Part shown: piece after piece, positions 18,567 to 27,451 of the stretch | Layout: the number at the start of each line of letters is the position of its first letter | Position numbering within the stretch: the first letter of the stretch is position 1 | Assembly (NCBI GenBank): GCA_958295845.1 | Contig: OY282376.1 | Coordinates: 1,005,022 to 1,069,021 of the forward strand | DNA: 64,000 bases | Direction: 5' to 3' | Source of the DNA: Caldilineaceae bacterium | Lineage (GTDB): Bacteria; Chloroflexota; Anaerolineae; Caldilineales; Caldilineaceae | Translations under genes and position numbers: made by a program | The notes under the pieces: model-generated | What the model was told of the DNA's origin: nothing | Seen by the model: the letters and a program-made list of their open reading frames with translations, nothing else | Databases searched by the model: none

Positions 18567-18607
18567 GAAGAGTGAGGAGTGAAAGTTTTTCTCACTCCTC
18601 ACTCTTC
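18567..18607 (+). terminator. Intercistronic perfect hairpin after the binding-protein gene
   Basis: The arms GAAGAGTGAGGAGTGA (18567-18582) and TCACTCCTCACTCTTC (18592-18607) pair over 16 bp around a nine-base loop containing TTTTT. It lies 21 bases after the stop codon and 23 before the permease start. It has no T-tract after the stem, so it more likely stabilises the upstream message or attenuates than ends transcription fully. Confidence 0.75.
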
Positions 18608-18630
18608 ACTATTCACTCCTGGGACTGCCC

Positions 18631-19614
18631 ATGAACCGCTATATTCTTCGCCGCATTGTCCAGATGCTGCCCGTGCTTTTCGGCATTACAATCATAACCT
18701 TCTCTTTTACCGAACTTGCCCCGGGCGACGCAGTGGCAGCTATGATCCTCATGAACCCGGAATCCGGCATGGGCGGAGATGAAGGCTCTAATGCAGACGC
18801 GTTGCGAAAAAAGTACGGGTTGGACCGACCGGCGCACATTCGCTATTTAAGTTGGATGGGCGGCCTCGTCCAAGGCAATCTGGGCGTGCGCATCCGCAGC
18901 AAAATCCCGGTCGCTGATGAGGTTGCGCGCCGTCTTCCCGCTACCTTGCGCCTCATGGCCGCGGCCATGGCGATTTCCATTTTTCTCGGTATCCCGCTCG
19001 GCATATTCTCGGCCTTGAATCAATACACCACGCCCGATTATGTGCTCACTTTTCTCACCTTCATCGCTATCTCCATTCCAGGATTTTTTGCCGCCATAGG
19101 CGCGATCTATCTGTTTTCACTGAAATTGGGGTGGCTGCCGACCAGTGGCTATTCCACGATTGGTAGGGATTTCGGCCTGTGGGGCACGTCGCTGGATCGC
19201 CTGAAATATCTGGCCCTGCCCGCGACAGTGTTGGGCTTGGAGACGACAGCCGGCATCATGCGCTACACCCGTTCCAGCGTGCTCGAGGTCGTTCGGCTCG
19301 ACTATATCACCGTAGCCCGCAGCAAAGGATTGAGCGAAAAGGTAGTGATTCTCCGCCATACCCTGCGCAACGCCCTCCTGCCGGTGATCACCATCATCGG
19401 TCTGCGCCTGCCCGGCCTTTTCGGCGGCGCAATCATCATCGAGACCATCTTCAACTGGCCTGGAATGGGTATTCTCTATCTGGACGGCGTTGCCACCCGC
19501 GACTATCCTCTTATCATGGGTATGACCCTGGTCTCGGCTTTTGTCATCGTCTTTAGCAACCTCATTACAGACTTAACCTACGGGAGTATTGACCCCCGCA
19601 TCCGCTATGAATAA
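18631..19614 (+). CDS. ABC transporter permease, DppB/OppB type
   Basis: A 327-residue inner-membrane protein with about six transmembrane helices. The N-terminus MNRYILRRIVQMLPVLFGI and the early ELAPGD motif are hallmarks of DppB-type permeases. The cytoplasmic EAA-like loop for ATPase docking is YITVARSKGLSEKVVILRH near residue 225. It pairs with the DppC-type permease downstream to form the channel. No ATPase genes follow, so it must borrow ATPases encoded elsewhere. Confidence 0.92.
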   Translation: MNRYILRRIVQMLPVLFGITIITFSFTELAPGDAVAAMILMNPESGMGGDEGSNADALRKKYGLDRPAHIRYLSWMGGLVQGNLGVRIRSKIPVADEVARRLPATLRLMAAAMAISIFLGIPLGIFSALNQYTTPDYVLTFLTFIAISIPGFFAAIGAIYLFSLKLGWLPTSGYSTIGRDFGLWGTSLDRLKYLALPATVLGLETTAGIMRYTRSSVLEVVRLDYITVARSKGLSEKVVILRHTLRNALLPVITIIGLRLPGLFGGAIIIETIFNWPGMGILYLDGVATRDYPLIMGMTLVSAFVIVFSNLITDLTYGSIDPRIRYE

Positions 19615-19700
19615 TAGACTCTTCATTTCGGCCACTGTCGTTCCCGCCTGCCGGGCATCTGGCGGCGGTCAAAAATCGGCAGCAAGACCCAGATTTTGCC

Positions 19701-20627
19701 ATGAGCGCTAAAGGCAAGGCTGCAGGACTTCAAGAGCTAACCGACTCACTCGATTCGGCTGAGGGCGGAGCAGGAGCGCAGCGGCAGCGGGCTTGGCGTC
19801 GATTTCGTCGTCACAAGCTGGCCGTGGTCAGCGCTGTCCTGATGATTCTGTTGATCCTTATGGCCTTCCCCCTGGCGCCGGTCGTGGCCCCCATCCATCC
19901 TCACCGTATCGAAATCAGAGAAATCGGCCTCGCACCTGGCGAGGAAGGCCATCTGTTGGGCACCGATCTCACCGGGCGCGACATCTGGAGCCGCGTGGTC
20001 TATGGCGGTCGCGTCTCAATGTCGGTGGGAATCGTCGCCGTCGCCCTCTTTGTCACCATCGGCACAATTCTGGGCAGCGTAGCCGGGTACTATGGCAGCC
20101 GCGTTGATGCCCTGATCATGCGGATAACCGACACGTTCATGGCCTTTCCCACCCTCATTATCCTGATCACCATCGTATCCTTCATCGGTCCAGGCATCTT
20201 TAACTCTATGCTCGCGATCGGCCTGATCGGCTGGACAGGTGTCGCCCGCCTTGTGCGTAGCCTGATTCTTTCGATTCGTGAAACTGATTATGTCATGGCC
20301 GCTCAAGCGGTAGGCGTCGAGGAGAGATGGATCATTGTTCGTCACATCCTGCCCAATGTGGTGGCCCCTATCACCGTTGCCGCCAGCTTTGGAATCGCCG
20401 GCGCCATCCTCACCGAGGCCGGCCTCAGTTTCCTTGGCCTCGGCGTTCAGGTGCCGACACCCAGCTGGGGCAATATGCTCAACGAGGCCCAGAATATCCA
20501 GATTATCGAAAACATGCCCTGGTTCTGGGTCCCGCCCGGCCTCATGATCACTGTTTGCGTGCTGGCCATCAACTTCATCGGCGACGGCCTGCGGGACGCA
20601 CTTGACCCCCGCATGAGTTTGGACTGA
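19701..20627 (+). CDS. ABC transporter permease, DppC/OppC type
   Basis: A 308-residue permease. Residues 1-30 are a polar leader; RRFRRHKLAVVSAVLMILLIL starts the first helix, followed by the family motif HLLGTDLTGRDIWSRVVYGGR (split here as HLLGTDLTGRD and IWSRVVYG). The ATPase-docking loop DYVMAAQAVGVEERWIIVRH lies near residue 200. Five to six transmembrane helices. The start has no obvious ribosome binding site, so translation may depend on coupling or on a different nearby codon. The next gene is a PhyH oxygenase, not an ATPase. Confidence 0.9.
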   Translation: MSAKGKAAGLQELTDSLDSAEGGAGAQRQRAWRRFRRHKLAVVSAVLMILLILMAFPLAPVVAPIHPHRIEIREIGLAPGEEGHLLGTDLTGRDIWSRVVYGGRVSMSVGIVAVALFVTIGTILGSVAGYYGSRVDALIMRITDTFMAFPTLIILITIVSFIGPGIFNSMLAIGLIGWTGVARLVRSLILSIRETDYVMAAQAVGVEERWIIVRHILPNVVAPITVAASFGIAGAILTEAGLSFLGLGVQVPTPSWGNMLNEAQNIQIIENMPWFWVPPGLMITVCVLAINFIGDGLRDALDPRMSLD

Positions 20628-20677
20628 GGCACGTTGGTGCCCTTCAGCATCGCTGCACAGGCGCGATGGAGGAAATG

Positions 20678-21454
20678 ATGATTCTGACGCCGGAGCAAAA
20701 AGAGACATTCTGGCGGGATGGCTTCTTGCCCTTCCCCACGCTGCTCGACCCTGATGAACTGGCCCAGCTTCAACAGCTAACCGAAGATATCGCCTACGGC
20801 CGCGTCCAGGTGGCGCAGGACATCAAAGGGATTCCCGTCCTGGAAAAAGAGATGGTGGTGGCTCGCGGCGAAGTGCAGCCCGCCAGCGCGCTCGATGAGT
20901 TGCGCAAAATCAACTTTCCCGCCTCCATCCACGAAACATTTCTCACCATCGCCAAGAGACCAAAAACCGTCGACCTGATTGCCGAGCTATTTGACGAGCC
21001 CGATATCAAACTCCTGGGGGATCAGATCTTCATGAAACCGCCCGGACACGGCTCGGTCAAGGAATACCACCAGGATTCTGCCTCGTGGCCCTTCCTCATC
21101 CCCCAAAACCAGATCACCTGCTGGATCGCGCTCGATGACGCCATGCTCGAAAACGGCTGCGTCCGCTGCCTCCCAGGCAGCCACAACTACGGCCTGCTCC
21201 ACCTCAGGCATCTGCCGCAACTGCTCACCGAGGAAATGAAAGCCCAAGAAGTGCCCGTCCCCGTGCCCGCCGGCGGATGCCTCCTCTTCCACAGTCTCAA
21301 CCTGCACTACTCAAGCCCCAATACCTCGGCCAAACGGCGTCGCGCCTGGGCACTCCACTACATGATGGCCAAAACAAGAGACCTGAGCACTAACGAAGAG
21401 GTCCATGTCGACTATATCTCGGTGCGCGGCAAATCCTACGCAGGGTTTGTCTGA
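20678..21454 (+). CDS. Phytanoyl-CoA dioxygenase (PhyH) family protein
   Basis: A 258-residue Fe(II)/2-oxoglutarate-dependent oxygenase. The iron-binding facial triad is visible: His131 and Asp133 in YHQDSASWPF, and His210 in NLHYSSPN; a following RRR segment supplies the arginine that holds 2-oxoglutarate. The start was chosen at the ATG five bases after GGAGG; an ATG twelve bases earlier overlaps that ribosome binding site and is less likely. Family members hydroxylate diverse small molecules, not only phytanoyl-CoA. A paralog lies 1 kb downstream (22469). Substrate unknown. Confidence 0.88.
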   Translation: MILTPEQKETFWRDGFLPFPTLLDPDELAQLQQLTEDIAYGRVQVAQDIKGIPVLEKEMVVARGEVQPASALDELRKINFPASIHETFLTIAKRPKTVDLIAELFDEPDIKLLGDQIFMKPPGHGSVKEYHQDSASWPFLIPQNQITCWIALDDAMLENGCVRCLPGSHNYGLLHLRHLPQLLTEEMKAQEVPVPVPAGGCLLFHSLNLHYSSPNTSAKRRRAWALHYMMAKTRDLSTNEEVHVDYISVRGKSYAGFV

Positions 21455-21468
21455 TTAAATCTACAACC

Positions 21469-21999
21469 GTGCCGCGTGTTGCCCGTACCCTCCTCTTTCT
21501 CCTGGGCCTCACAGCGCTGACGGCCACCTGGCAGGCCGTGTCCAACTATGTTGGGTCGGTTGAAACTGTGCGCAGCCTCGAGCTGGAGTTGGCAGAGGTG
21601 AGCCGAGCCGGGACCGATCGCGCCCAACTCGATGTGCGATTCAGGCTCCACAACCGGTCGGAGCTCCCTGTCCGACTGAATAGCTATTTCTTTGACCTGT
21701 ACCTGAATGGAAACCGCATCGGCGGAAGTAGCAGCACCTGGCGCGACAACGACCCCGACGCCGACCAGTCCCTGTACAGCCGTGCCTCCACCATCGACCA
21801 GACCCTCGCCCCCCACGAAAGCCTGGATATGGGATTTCCCCTCTACATCTTCGAGTTGGAGCAGATCTTGGCTGCGTCCAGAAACCGTGCCGAGCACCTG
21901 GACTGGTCCGTTGAGGTCGGTCTTCGCCTGGTCCATCCCCATGCACACGATGAGCGTCTGCTGCGTATGCAGGCTACCCTGCAAGAGCCGGAACAATGA
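21469..21999 (+). CDS. Secreted or membrane-anchored protein with a possible LEA14/WHy-like domain
   Basis: A 176-residue protein with GTG start, an N-terminal hydrophobic anchor (ARTLLFLLGLTALTATWQAV, residues 5-24) and a beta-rich body. The segment LDVRFRLHNRSELPVRLNSY followed by FFDLYLNGNRIG resembles LEA14/WHy domains, in which a polar beta-sandwich faces the medium. No lipobox is seen. Its stop overlaps the next start (ATGA). It and its partner sit between two PhyH genes. The domain guess is moderate; function is unknown. Confidence 0.6.
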   Translation: MPRVARTLLFLLGLTALTATWQAVSNYVGSVETVRSLELELAEVSRAGTDRAQLDVRFRLHNRSELPVRLNSYFFDLYLNGNRIGGSSSTWRDNDPDADQSLYSRASTIDQTLAPHESLDMGFPLYIFELEQILAASRNRAEHLDWSVEVGLRLVHPHAHDERLLRMQATLQEPEQ

Positions 22000-22412
22000 G
22001 TGCATACCTTCGACAGAGCGCGATGGTCGTGGCAGTCGCGGCCATTCTCGCGTATGTGGGACTGATATCCCTTTCCTCCGTGCGCGACTACGTCGCCTGG
22101 CCGTCCGACATGCTGGGGCTCAGCCTTGTCGCCGCCCTCTGCGGCATACTCCTGGCGCTGGCAGAAAAAAAAGCGCTCCCGCTGTTTATTGTCGCCGCGA
22201 TTCTAAGCGTGCTTCTTTTTGGCGGCTTCTGGACATACGCGTCCTGGGCGCTGCTGCGCGGCCAGCTCCCAATACTCACTCTCCTGATCTCCGACCTCGT
22301 TCTTCTCTATACAGTTCAACGCGGCTTCCTGCTGGTAGCGCCCACTTTCGTGTTTGGACTGTTGGGCGTACTAGGCGTACAGTTACTCCTACCCAAACTC
22401 CTGCGCCGCTGA
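21996..22412 (+). CDS. Small four-helix membrane protein
   Basis: A 138-residue protein made almost wholly of four hydrophobic segments (about residues 8-28, 40-56, 62-86 and 92-132) with short polar turns. It overlaps the upstream anchored protein by ATGA and so is probably made with it as a membrane pair. No family was recognised. It is followed by a second PhyH oxygenase 56 bases downstream with its own ribosome binding site. Confidence 0.6.
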   Translation: MSAYLRQSAMVVAVAAILAYVGLISLSSVRDYVAWPSDMLGLSLVAALCGILLALAEKKALPLFIVAAILSVLLFGGFWTYASWALLRGQLPILTLLISDLVLLYTVQRGFLLVAPTFVFGLLGVLGVQLLLPKLLRR

Positions 22413-22468
22413 CTTGCAGTGATGCAAACAAGGTGGCGCGGCGCCCCTTGCATTAGAGGAGACCAACC

Positions 22469-23266
22469 ATGAGCCTGACAGCCGAACAGAAACAGTTCTT
22501 CGACGATAATGGCTACCTGCCCTACGGCCGCGTGCTCACCGACGCAGAAGTCGACGCCCTCCGCCAGCGTAGCGAAGACATCGCCGCCGGGCGTCTTACC
22601 CACATACCGCAACGCTATATTCAGTATGAAGCGCAGTTCCGTGACGGCAAGGAAACAACCGACCCCCGCATCGACATGATCCGCAAGATGGTCTACCTCT
22701 GCTACCACGACGACCTCTTCGAAGCCGCCGCCAAAAACCCGGCCATCGTCGACGTGATCGAGGTCCTGCTCGGCCCCAATATCAAGTTCTATGCTGATCA
22801 GCTTATGATGAAACCCCGCTTCTACGGCACCGTAACCGACTGGCACCAGGACTCCGTCGCCTGGCCCATGTTCGCCCCCCAAAACCACGTCAGCTGCTGG
22901 GTCGCCCTCGACGACGCCACCGTCGACAACGGCTGCATGACCGTCATCCCCGGCAGCCACAAATGGGGCCCCATCGCCTCTGACTACAAACCTCGTTTCC
23001 TGTCCCTGCCGCACCTGGCCGAACCCGTACCAGTCGAGCTGAGAGCCGGCCACTGCATGTTCCACCACGGTCTCAATTTCCATCGCACCGAAGCCAACAC
23101 CACCCCCAATCGCCGCCGTGGCCTCGCCCTCCACTACCTCGACGCCGAAACAAGCTACCTGGGCATCGAAGACGAAGCCCATCGCGAACAGGTCGAAGGT
23201 ACGCCGCGTAAAGGCAACACACCCTTCATGCTCATCCGCGGCAAGGAGATCCCGGGGCGGGTATAG
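22469..23266 (+). CDS. Phytanoyl-CoA dioxygenase (PhyH) family protein
   Basis: A 265-residue non-haem iron, 2-oxoglutarate-dependent oxygenase. The iron ligands are His126 and Asp128 (DWHQDSVAWPM) and His205 (LNFHRTEANTTPNRRR), with the arginines after it binding the co-substrate. It shares the same order of motifs with the oxygenase at 20678 (QxxCWxALDDA, NGCxxxxPGSH), so the two are paralogs, although the N-terminal thirds differ. A GAGGAG site lies upstream. It precedes an aldo/keto reductase on the same strand, suggesting a short oxidation-reduction pathway. Confidence 0.9.
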   Translation: MSLTAEQKQFFDDNGYLPYGRVLTDAEVDALRQRSEDIAAGRLTHIPQRYIQYEAQFRDGKETTDPRIDMIRKMVYLCYHDDLFEAAAKNPAIVDVIEVLLGPNIKFYADQLMMKPRFYGTVTDWHQDSVAWPMFAPQNHVSCWVALDDATVDNGCMTVIPGSHKWGPIASDYKPRFLSLPHLAEPVPVELRAGHCMFHHGLNFHRTEANTTPNRRRGLALHYLDAETSYLGIEDEAHREQVEGTPRKGNTPFMLIRGKEIPGRV

Positions 23267-23341
23267 CAATTGCGGCCTTAGGTCATTGGCCTATTGATGC
23301 GTAGCTCTCCAAACTGATTTCATTTCCAGGAAAGGCTCACG

Positions 23342-24208
23342 ATGTCCAACACCCTCCCCACTGCAACCCTCGGTCGTACCGGCCTGGAGGTCACCCGCCT
23401 TGGATTCGGCGCTGCCCACCGTCGCTCCATGACCGACGAAGAGATGAACACCCAGCTCAACGCCGTCCTCGACGCCGGCATCAACTTCATCGACACCGCC
23501 AACGATTACGGCAACAGCGAAGAGATGATCGGCCGCCACCTTCGCCACCGCCGCGATGAGTATGTACTGGCCACCAAGTGCGGCTGCCACCCCGATGGCC
23601 ATATCTGGACCAGGGAGAACCTCTTCCGCGGTCTCCACGAAAGCCTCGAACGCATGCGCGTCGACTCCGTCGACATAATGCAACTGCACAACCCGTCCGT
23701 GGCCGAATGTGAGCAGGGAGAACTGGTGCAGGCGCTGCAGGACATGCGCTCCCAGGGCAAAGTGCGCTGGATCGGCATGTCCACCACCCTGCCCCACCTG
23801 CCTACCTACCTCAGCTGGGACGTCTTCGACGCCTACCAGATTCCCTACTCCGCGCTGGAGCGCGATCACGAAGTCTGGCTCACCACCACCGCACAAGCCG
23901 GCGCCGGCACCATCATCCGCGGCGGCGTCGCCCTCGGCAAGCCTGGCGTCGGCCTCGGCAAATCCGAAAGCTGGCAGGCCTATACCGAAGCGGGGCTGGC
24001 CGACTTGCGGCAGGCAGACGAGAGCGACACATCATTCGTACTGCGCTATACACTGACCCACCCGGACGTCCACACCATCATCGTCGGCACAACCAATCCC
24101 GCCCATCTCGCCGAAAACGTGCAGGCCATCCAGGCTGGCCCCCTTTCCGCAGACGTCTACGCCGAAGCCAAACAACGTCTCGACCGCATCGGCGTGACAC
24201 CGGCCTGA
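23342..24208 (+). CDS. Aldo/keto reductase
   Basis: A 288-residue NADPH-dependent reductase with the (beta/alpha)8 barrel of the family. The catalytic tetrad is complete: Asp51 and Tyr56 (FIDTANDYGNSE), Lys79 (LATKCG) and His116 (LQLHNP-type MQLHNP). It reduces aldehydes or ketones or acts as a sugar dehydrogenase in the reverse direction. AGGAAAGG precedes the ATG. Located between a PhyH gene and a glycosidase-like gene in the same direction. Confidence 0.92.
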   Translation: MSNTLPTATLGRTGLEVTRLGFGAAHRRSMTDEEMNTQLNAVLDAGINFIDTANDYGNSEEMIGRHLRHRRDEYVLATKCGCHPDGHIWTRENLFRGLHESLERMRVDSVDIMQLHNPSVAECEQGELVQALQDMRSQGKVRWIGMSTTLPHLPTYLSWDVFDAYQIPYSALERDHEVWLTTTAQAGAGTIIRGGVALGKPGVGLGKSESWQAYTEAGLADLRQADESDTSFVLRYTLTHPDVHTIIVGTTNPAHLAENVQAIQAGPLSADVYAEAKQRLDRIGVTPA

Positions 24209-24289
24209 GTGCAATATCCGGGGGCACTGCCTCAACAGCAAGCAGCCGCCAAACCGGCCCGCGGGCATCGGCCGCAAAGGGAGTTCACC

Positions 24290-25756
24290 ATGTCCAGTTC
24301 ACGCAGAAACATCGAGCCCGGCGCTGGCATCCACATCGGCTCACGCCGCGAGCTGCTCGTCGACGACCATCTCATCGCCGCCCTTTCCCCCGACGCCGAG
24401 CTGCGCCTCCACCGCCCCGTACCGCAAGAAATCGCCCTCGAAACCGACGCCCCCTGGGAGGGCAATGCCTCCGGCTACGTCACCGTCTTCCAGGATGCCG
24501 ACGCCTATCGCATGTACTACCGCGGCTGGCACTTCACCCACGACGCAGGCTCACTGGAATTCGCCCACCCCGAGTTCGTCTGCCTGGCCGAAAGCAGCGA
24601 CGGCATCCACTGGACCAAGCCGGACCTGGGCCTCGTCGAATTCGACGGTTCGCGCTGTAACAACATCATCCTCGATGCCCGCGACGACAGCAGCCCGGCC
24701 ATCAATTTCGTTCCGTTCAAGGACCCCAATCCCGACGCCCCGGATGCTGAAAGATACAAGGCTCTCGCCAATAACAGGGGCTACAAAGGCCTCATCGCCC
24801 TCAGTTCGCCCGACGGCATCCACTGGAAGCAGATGCGCGACGAGCCCGTCATCACCAAGGGCTATTTCGACTCCCAGAACCTGGCCTTCTGGGACGCAGA
24901 ACGCGGCGAATACCGCGACTACCACCGCGACTTCCGTCACGGCCGCGACATCATGACCTGCGTCTCGTCCGACTTCCTGAACTGGACCGAACCCGTTTTC
25001 ATCGACTACAACCCCACCCGCATCGCCGAGCTGTACACAAACCAGATCACCCCCTACTTCCGCGCCCCGCACCTTTTCGTCGGCTTCCCCGCCCGCTACG
25101 TGGAACACCCCTGGTCAGCCGCCATCGAAGACCTGCCCGAACAGGAACACCGCCGCATGCGCGCCGATGCCCAGGAGCGCTACGGCGCCGCCCTGACCGA
25201 CGGCCTCTTCATGAGCAGCCGCAACGGCATTGAATTCAATATCTGGCCCGAAGCTTTCATCCGCCCCGGCCTGCGCCCACAGGACAACTGGACCTACGGC
25301 GACAACTACCAGAACTGGGGCCTCGTCACCACCCGCTCGCAGTTCGCCGGCGCGCCCGACGAGCTCTCAATGTATGTCAGCGAAGGCTACTGGCGCGGGC
25401 AGGGCCTGGGCCAGCGCCGCTACACGCTCCGCATGGACGGCTTCGTCTCCCTCCACGCGCCTCCCAGCGGCGGCGAGATGATAACCAAGCCCATCACGTT
25501 CACAGGCCGCAACCTGGAACTCAACTTCTCCGCATCCGCCGCCGGCAGCGTACGCGTCGAGATTCTGCATGGACAGGTCGATCTCGCCGTCGAGGGCTAC
25601 AGCATGTCCGACTGCATCGAGCTCCTCGGCGACGACCTCGATCGCACCGTGCGCTGGGCACAGGGCCCAGACGTCAGCCCGCTCAGTGGCGAGCTGGTCC
25701 GTCTGCGCTTCGCCCTGCATGACGCCGACGTCTACGCCTTCCAATTTGTCGAGTAA
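24290..25756 (+). CDS. Glycosidase-like protein, probable five-bladed beta-propeller (GH32/GH43-like)
   Basis: A 488-residue protein without a signal peptide. Repeated short motifs of beta-propeller glycosidases occur: RRELLVDDHLI, TDAPWEGN, YRMYYRGWHF, SSDGIHWTKPDLGL, SSPDGIHWKQM and SSRNGIEFN, the last three being the Asp-box-like S/x-DG-W pattern. The C-terminal third (from about 385) forms a beta-sandwich-like segment. The start is the ATG with GGGAG seven bases before it. A paralog is at 33148-34638. Hydrolysis of a beta-fructoside or arabinoside-type bond is family inference; the catalytic acids are not certain. Confidence 0.65.
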   Translation: MSSSRRNIEPGAGIHIGSRRELLVDDHLIAALSPDAELRLHRPVPQEIALETDAPWEGNASGYVTVFQDADAYRMYYRGWHFTHDAGSLEFAHPEFVCLAESSDGIHWTKPDLGLVEFDGSRCNNIILDARDDSSPAINFVPFKDPNPDAPDAERYKALANNRGYKGLIALSSPDGIHWKQMRDEPVITKGYFDSQNLAFWDAERGEYRDYHRDFRHGRDIMTCVSSDFLNWTEPVFIDYNPTRIAELYTNQITPYFRAPHLFVGFPARYVEHPWSAAIEDLPEQEHRRMRADAQERYGAALTDGLFMSSRNGIEFNIWPEAFIRPGLRPQDNWTYGDNYQNWGLVTTRSQFAGAPDELSMYVSEGYWRGQGLGQRRYTLRMDGFVSLHAPPSGGEMITKPITFTGRNLELNFSASAAGSVRVEILHGQVDLAVEGYSMSDCIELLGDDLDRTVRWAQGPDVSPLSGELVRLRFALHDADVYAFQFVE

Positions 25757-25811
25757 GGCAATCCCGTCACAAACACGCCGAGCCGACCGCCGCCTCCTGC
25801 AGGAGTTTTCG

Positions 25812-26294
25812 ATGGAAATACGACGCTATCGACCCTCCGATCTCGAAACGCTGAAAACCATTACCGCCATCTGCTTCGACGGCGTCTGCATCGACCAGAA
25901 CATCGAGCGCCTCTACGGGCTTGTCCACGGCAAAGACTGGCGCTGGCGCAAGGTACGCCACATCGATGACGACGCCGAAATCAATGCTTCCGGCATCTTC
26001 GTCGCCGAAGTAGACGGGCAAATCGTCGGCTACGTCTCCACACGCGTCGATAAAGCCGCCGGTATCGGCGGCATCCCCAACTTTTCTGTCCTGCCCGAAT
26101 TCCAGCAGCGCGGCATCGGCCGCCGCCTGCTCGAAGAAACCCTTGCCTATTTCGCCGCCGAAGGCCTGTCCTACGCCCGCATCGAAACGCTTGACCAGAA
26201 CGACGTCGGCGCGCACTTCTACCCAGACTTCGGCTTCCAGGAAGTAGCCCGCCAGATCCACTACATCATGCCCATCACCACAGGCGACACGTAA
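25812..26294 (+). CDS. GNAT family N-acetyltransferase
   Basis: A 160-residue acetyl-CoA-dependent transferase. The acetyl-CoA binding motif is visible as FQQRGIGRRLLEETL near residues 96-110, after the beta-strand NFSVLPEF, and the last strand has NDVGAHFYPDFGFQEV. The start is an ATG with AGGAG six bases upstream; the open frame to the left is the shadow of the glycosidase-like gene. Substrate unknown. It follows that gene at a short distance and probably shares its transcript. Confidence 0.9.
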   Translation: MEIRRYRPSDLETLKTITAICFDGVCIDQNIERLYGLVHGKDWRWRKVRHIDDDAEINASGIFVAEVDGQIVGYVSTRVDKAAGIGGIPNFSVLPEFQQRGIGRRLLEETLAYFAAEGLSYARIETLDQNDVGAHFYPDFGFQEVARQIHYIMPITTGDT

Positions 26295-26303
26295 TCGCCC
26301 TCT

Positions 26304-26338
26304 GACGCAATACGCAATTCGCAATTCGCAATTCGCAA
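26304..26338 (+). repeat. Heptamer tandem repeat (TTCGCAA family) x5
   Basis: Five heptamers in register: GACGCAA, TACGCAA, then TTCGCAA three times. The array ends 28 bases before the ATG of the next gene. Confidence 0.9.
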
Positions 26339-26366
26339 TTCCCACCGCAGTCCCAGGAGCATACAC

Positions 26367-27404
26367 ATGTCTAAAGCCAAAGTCAGAGTCGGAATCGTCG
26401 GCGCCGGTCCGATCGGCGGCCTGGGAGGCAGACCCTTCTCCCACGCTGCCGGCTACCGCCGCTGCGAAGACGCCGAATTGGTCGCAATTGCCGACATCGA
26501 CCCGCAGCGGCTCCAACAGTTCGGCGATGAATGGGAGATCGAGCCCGAGCACCGCTATCCCACCGCCGCCGACATGTACGCAAAAGCCCGACTCGACATC
26601 GTAGATGTCACCACCAACACCCTCTACCACCACCATCCCGTCATCGAAGCCGCCGAAGCCGGCATCAAAGTGGTCATGGTAGAAAAGCCACTTGCCACCA
26701 GCGTCGCCTGGGGCCGCAAAATGGTCGAAGCCTGCGACCGCAGCGGCACCCGCCTCATCACCGAGCACACGCGCCGCTTCCTCCCCCACTACCAGCGCCT
26801 CAAACGCATGATCGACGAGGGCGCAATCGGCCGCGTCAAGACCATCACCTACGAAGGCTGCCGGCCGCTCCTCACAAACGGCACCCACATCGTCGACTAC
26901 GCCTTCTACTTCACCTCGGCCCAGCCGCAGCTTGTCTCCGGCTTTCTCAACCAGGAGACCGTCGCCGACCCCGGCGGCGCCGGCATGATCGCCTGCTCAG
27001 ATGGCGTGGTCGTCTTCATCGACAGCATCGCCGAGCGCAGAGAACATCTCGGGTACGCCTCCATCGCCGGCACCGGAGGCCGCATCCACCTGTGCGAACG
27101 CCGCGGCCTCTGGGAGCACGGCCCCCTCGTCGAAGCCGACGAAGGCTACGGCACCCGCTTCGACTTCCAGCCCATCCCCGACATGCCCACCGAGTTCAAG
27201 CTCGACGACTACTTCTACTCCGCCACCCGCGAGAGCATCGACTGCCTGCTTGAAGATCGAGAGAGCGTCTCCACCGGCCGCGACGGCCTCAAAGCGCTCG
27301 AAGTAATATCCGCCATCCACATCTCACACAAGACCGGCACCCAAGTGCGCCTTCCCCTCGCCGAAGGCCTCGACGAACTCGAAATCCGTTCCACCGGCGA
27401 ATAA
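26367..27404 (+). CDS. Gfo/Idh/MocA family oxidoreductase (1)
   Basis: A 345-residue NAD(P)-dependent sugar or inositol dehydrogenase-like protein. The Rossmann motif is VGIVGAGPIGGLGG near residue 6, the catalytic EKP motif is MVEKPLATS near 107, and the typical second domain follows. CAGGAG precedes the ATG. It is the first of three consecutive Gfo/Idh genes (26367-29755), each preceded by its own ribosome binding site and separated by short repeats. The substrate may be a sugar or cyclitol. Confidence 0.9.
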   Translation: MSKAKVRVGIVGAGPIGGLGGRPFSHAAGYRRCEDAELVAIADIDPQRLQQFGDEWEIEPEHRYPTAADMYAKARLDIVDVTTNTLYHHHPVIEAAEAGIKVVMVEKPLATSVAWGRKMVEACDRSGTRLITEHTRRFLPHYQRLKRMIDEGAIGRVKTITYEGCRPLLTNGTHIVDYAFYFTSAQPQLVSGFLNQETVADPGGAGMIACSDGVVVFIDSIAERREHLGYASIAGTGGRIHLCERRGLWEHGPLVEADEGYGTRFDFQPIPDMPTEFKLDDYFYSATRESIDCLLEDRESVSTGRDGLKALEVISAIHISHKTGTQVRLPLAEGLDELEIRSTGE

Positions 27405-27432
27405 CTGACCACTGACCACTGACCACCGACCA
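27405..27432 (+). repeat. Heptamer tandem repeat (CTGACCA)x4
   Basis: CTGACCA three times, then CCGACCA. The array starts directly after the stop codon of the previous gene and ends 20 bases before the next ATG. The same heptamers occur at 33096 and 59774. Confidence 0.92.
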
Positions 27433-27451
27433 CTGCCTTTTGGAGTTCCCG

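Noticed and set aside
20628-20677. A missing ABC ATPase, possibly as a frameshifted remnant after the second permease
   Set aside because: The gap is only about 50 bases and no Walker motif is seen in any frame near it.
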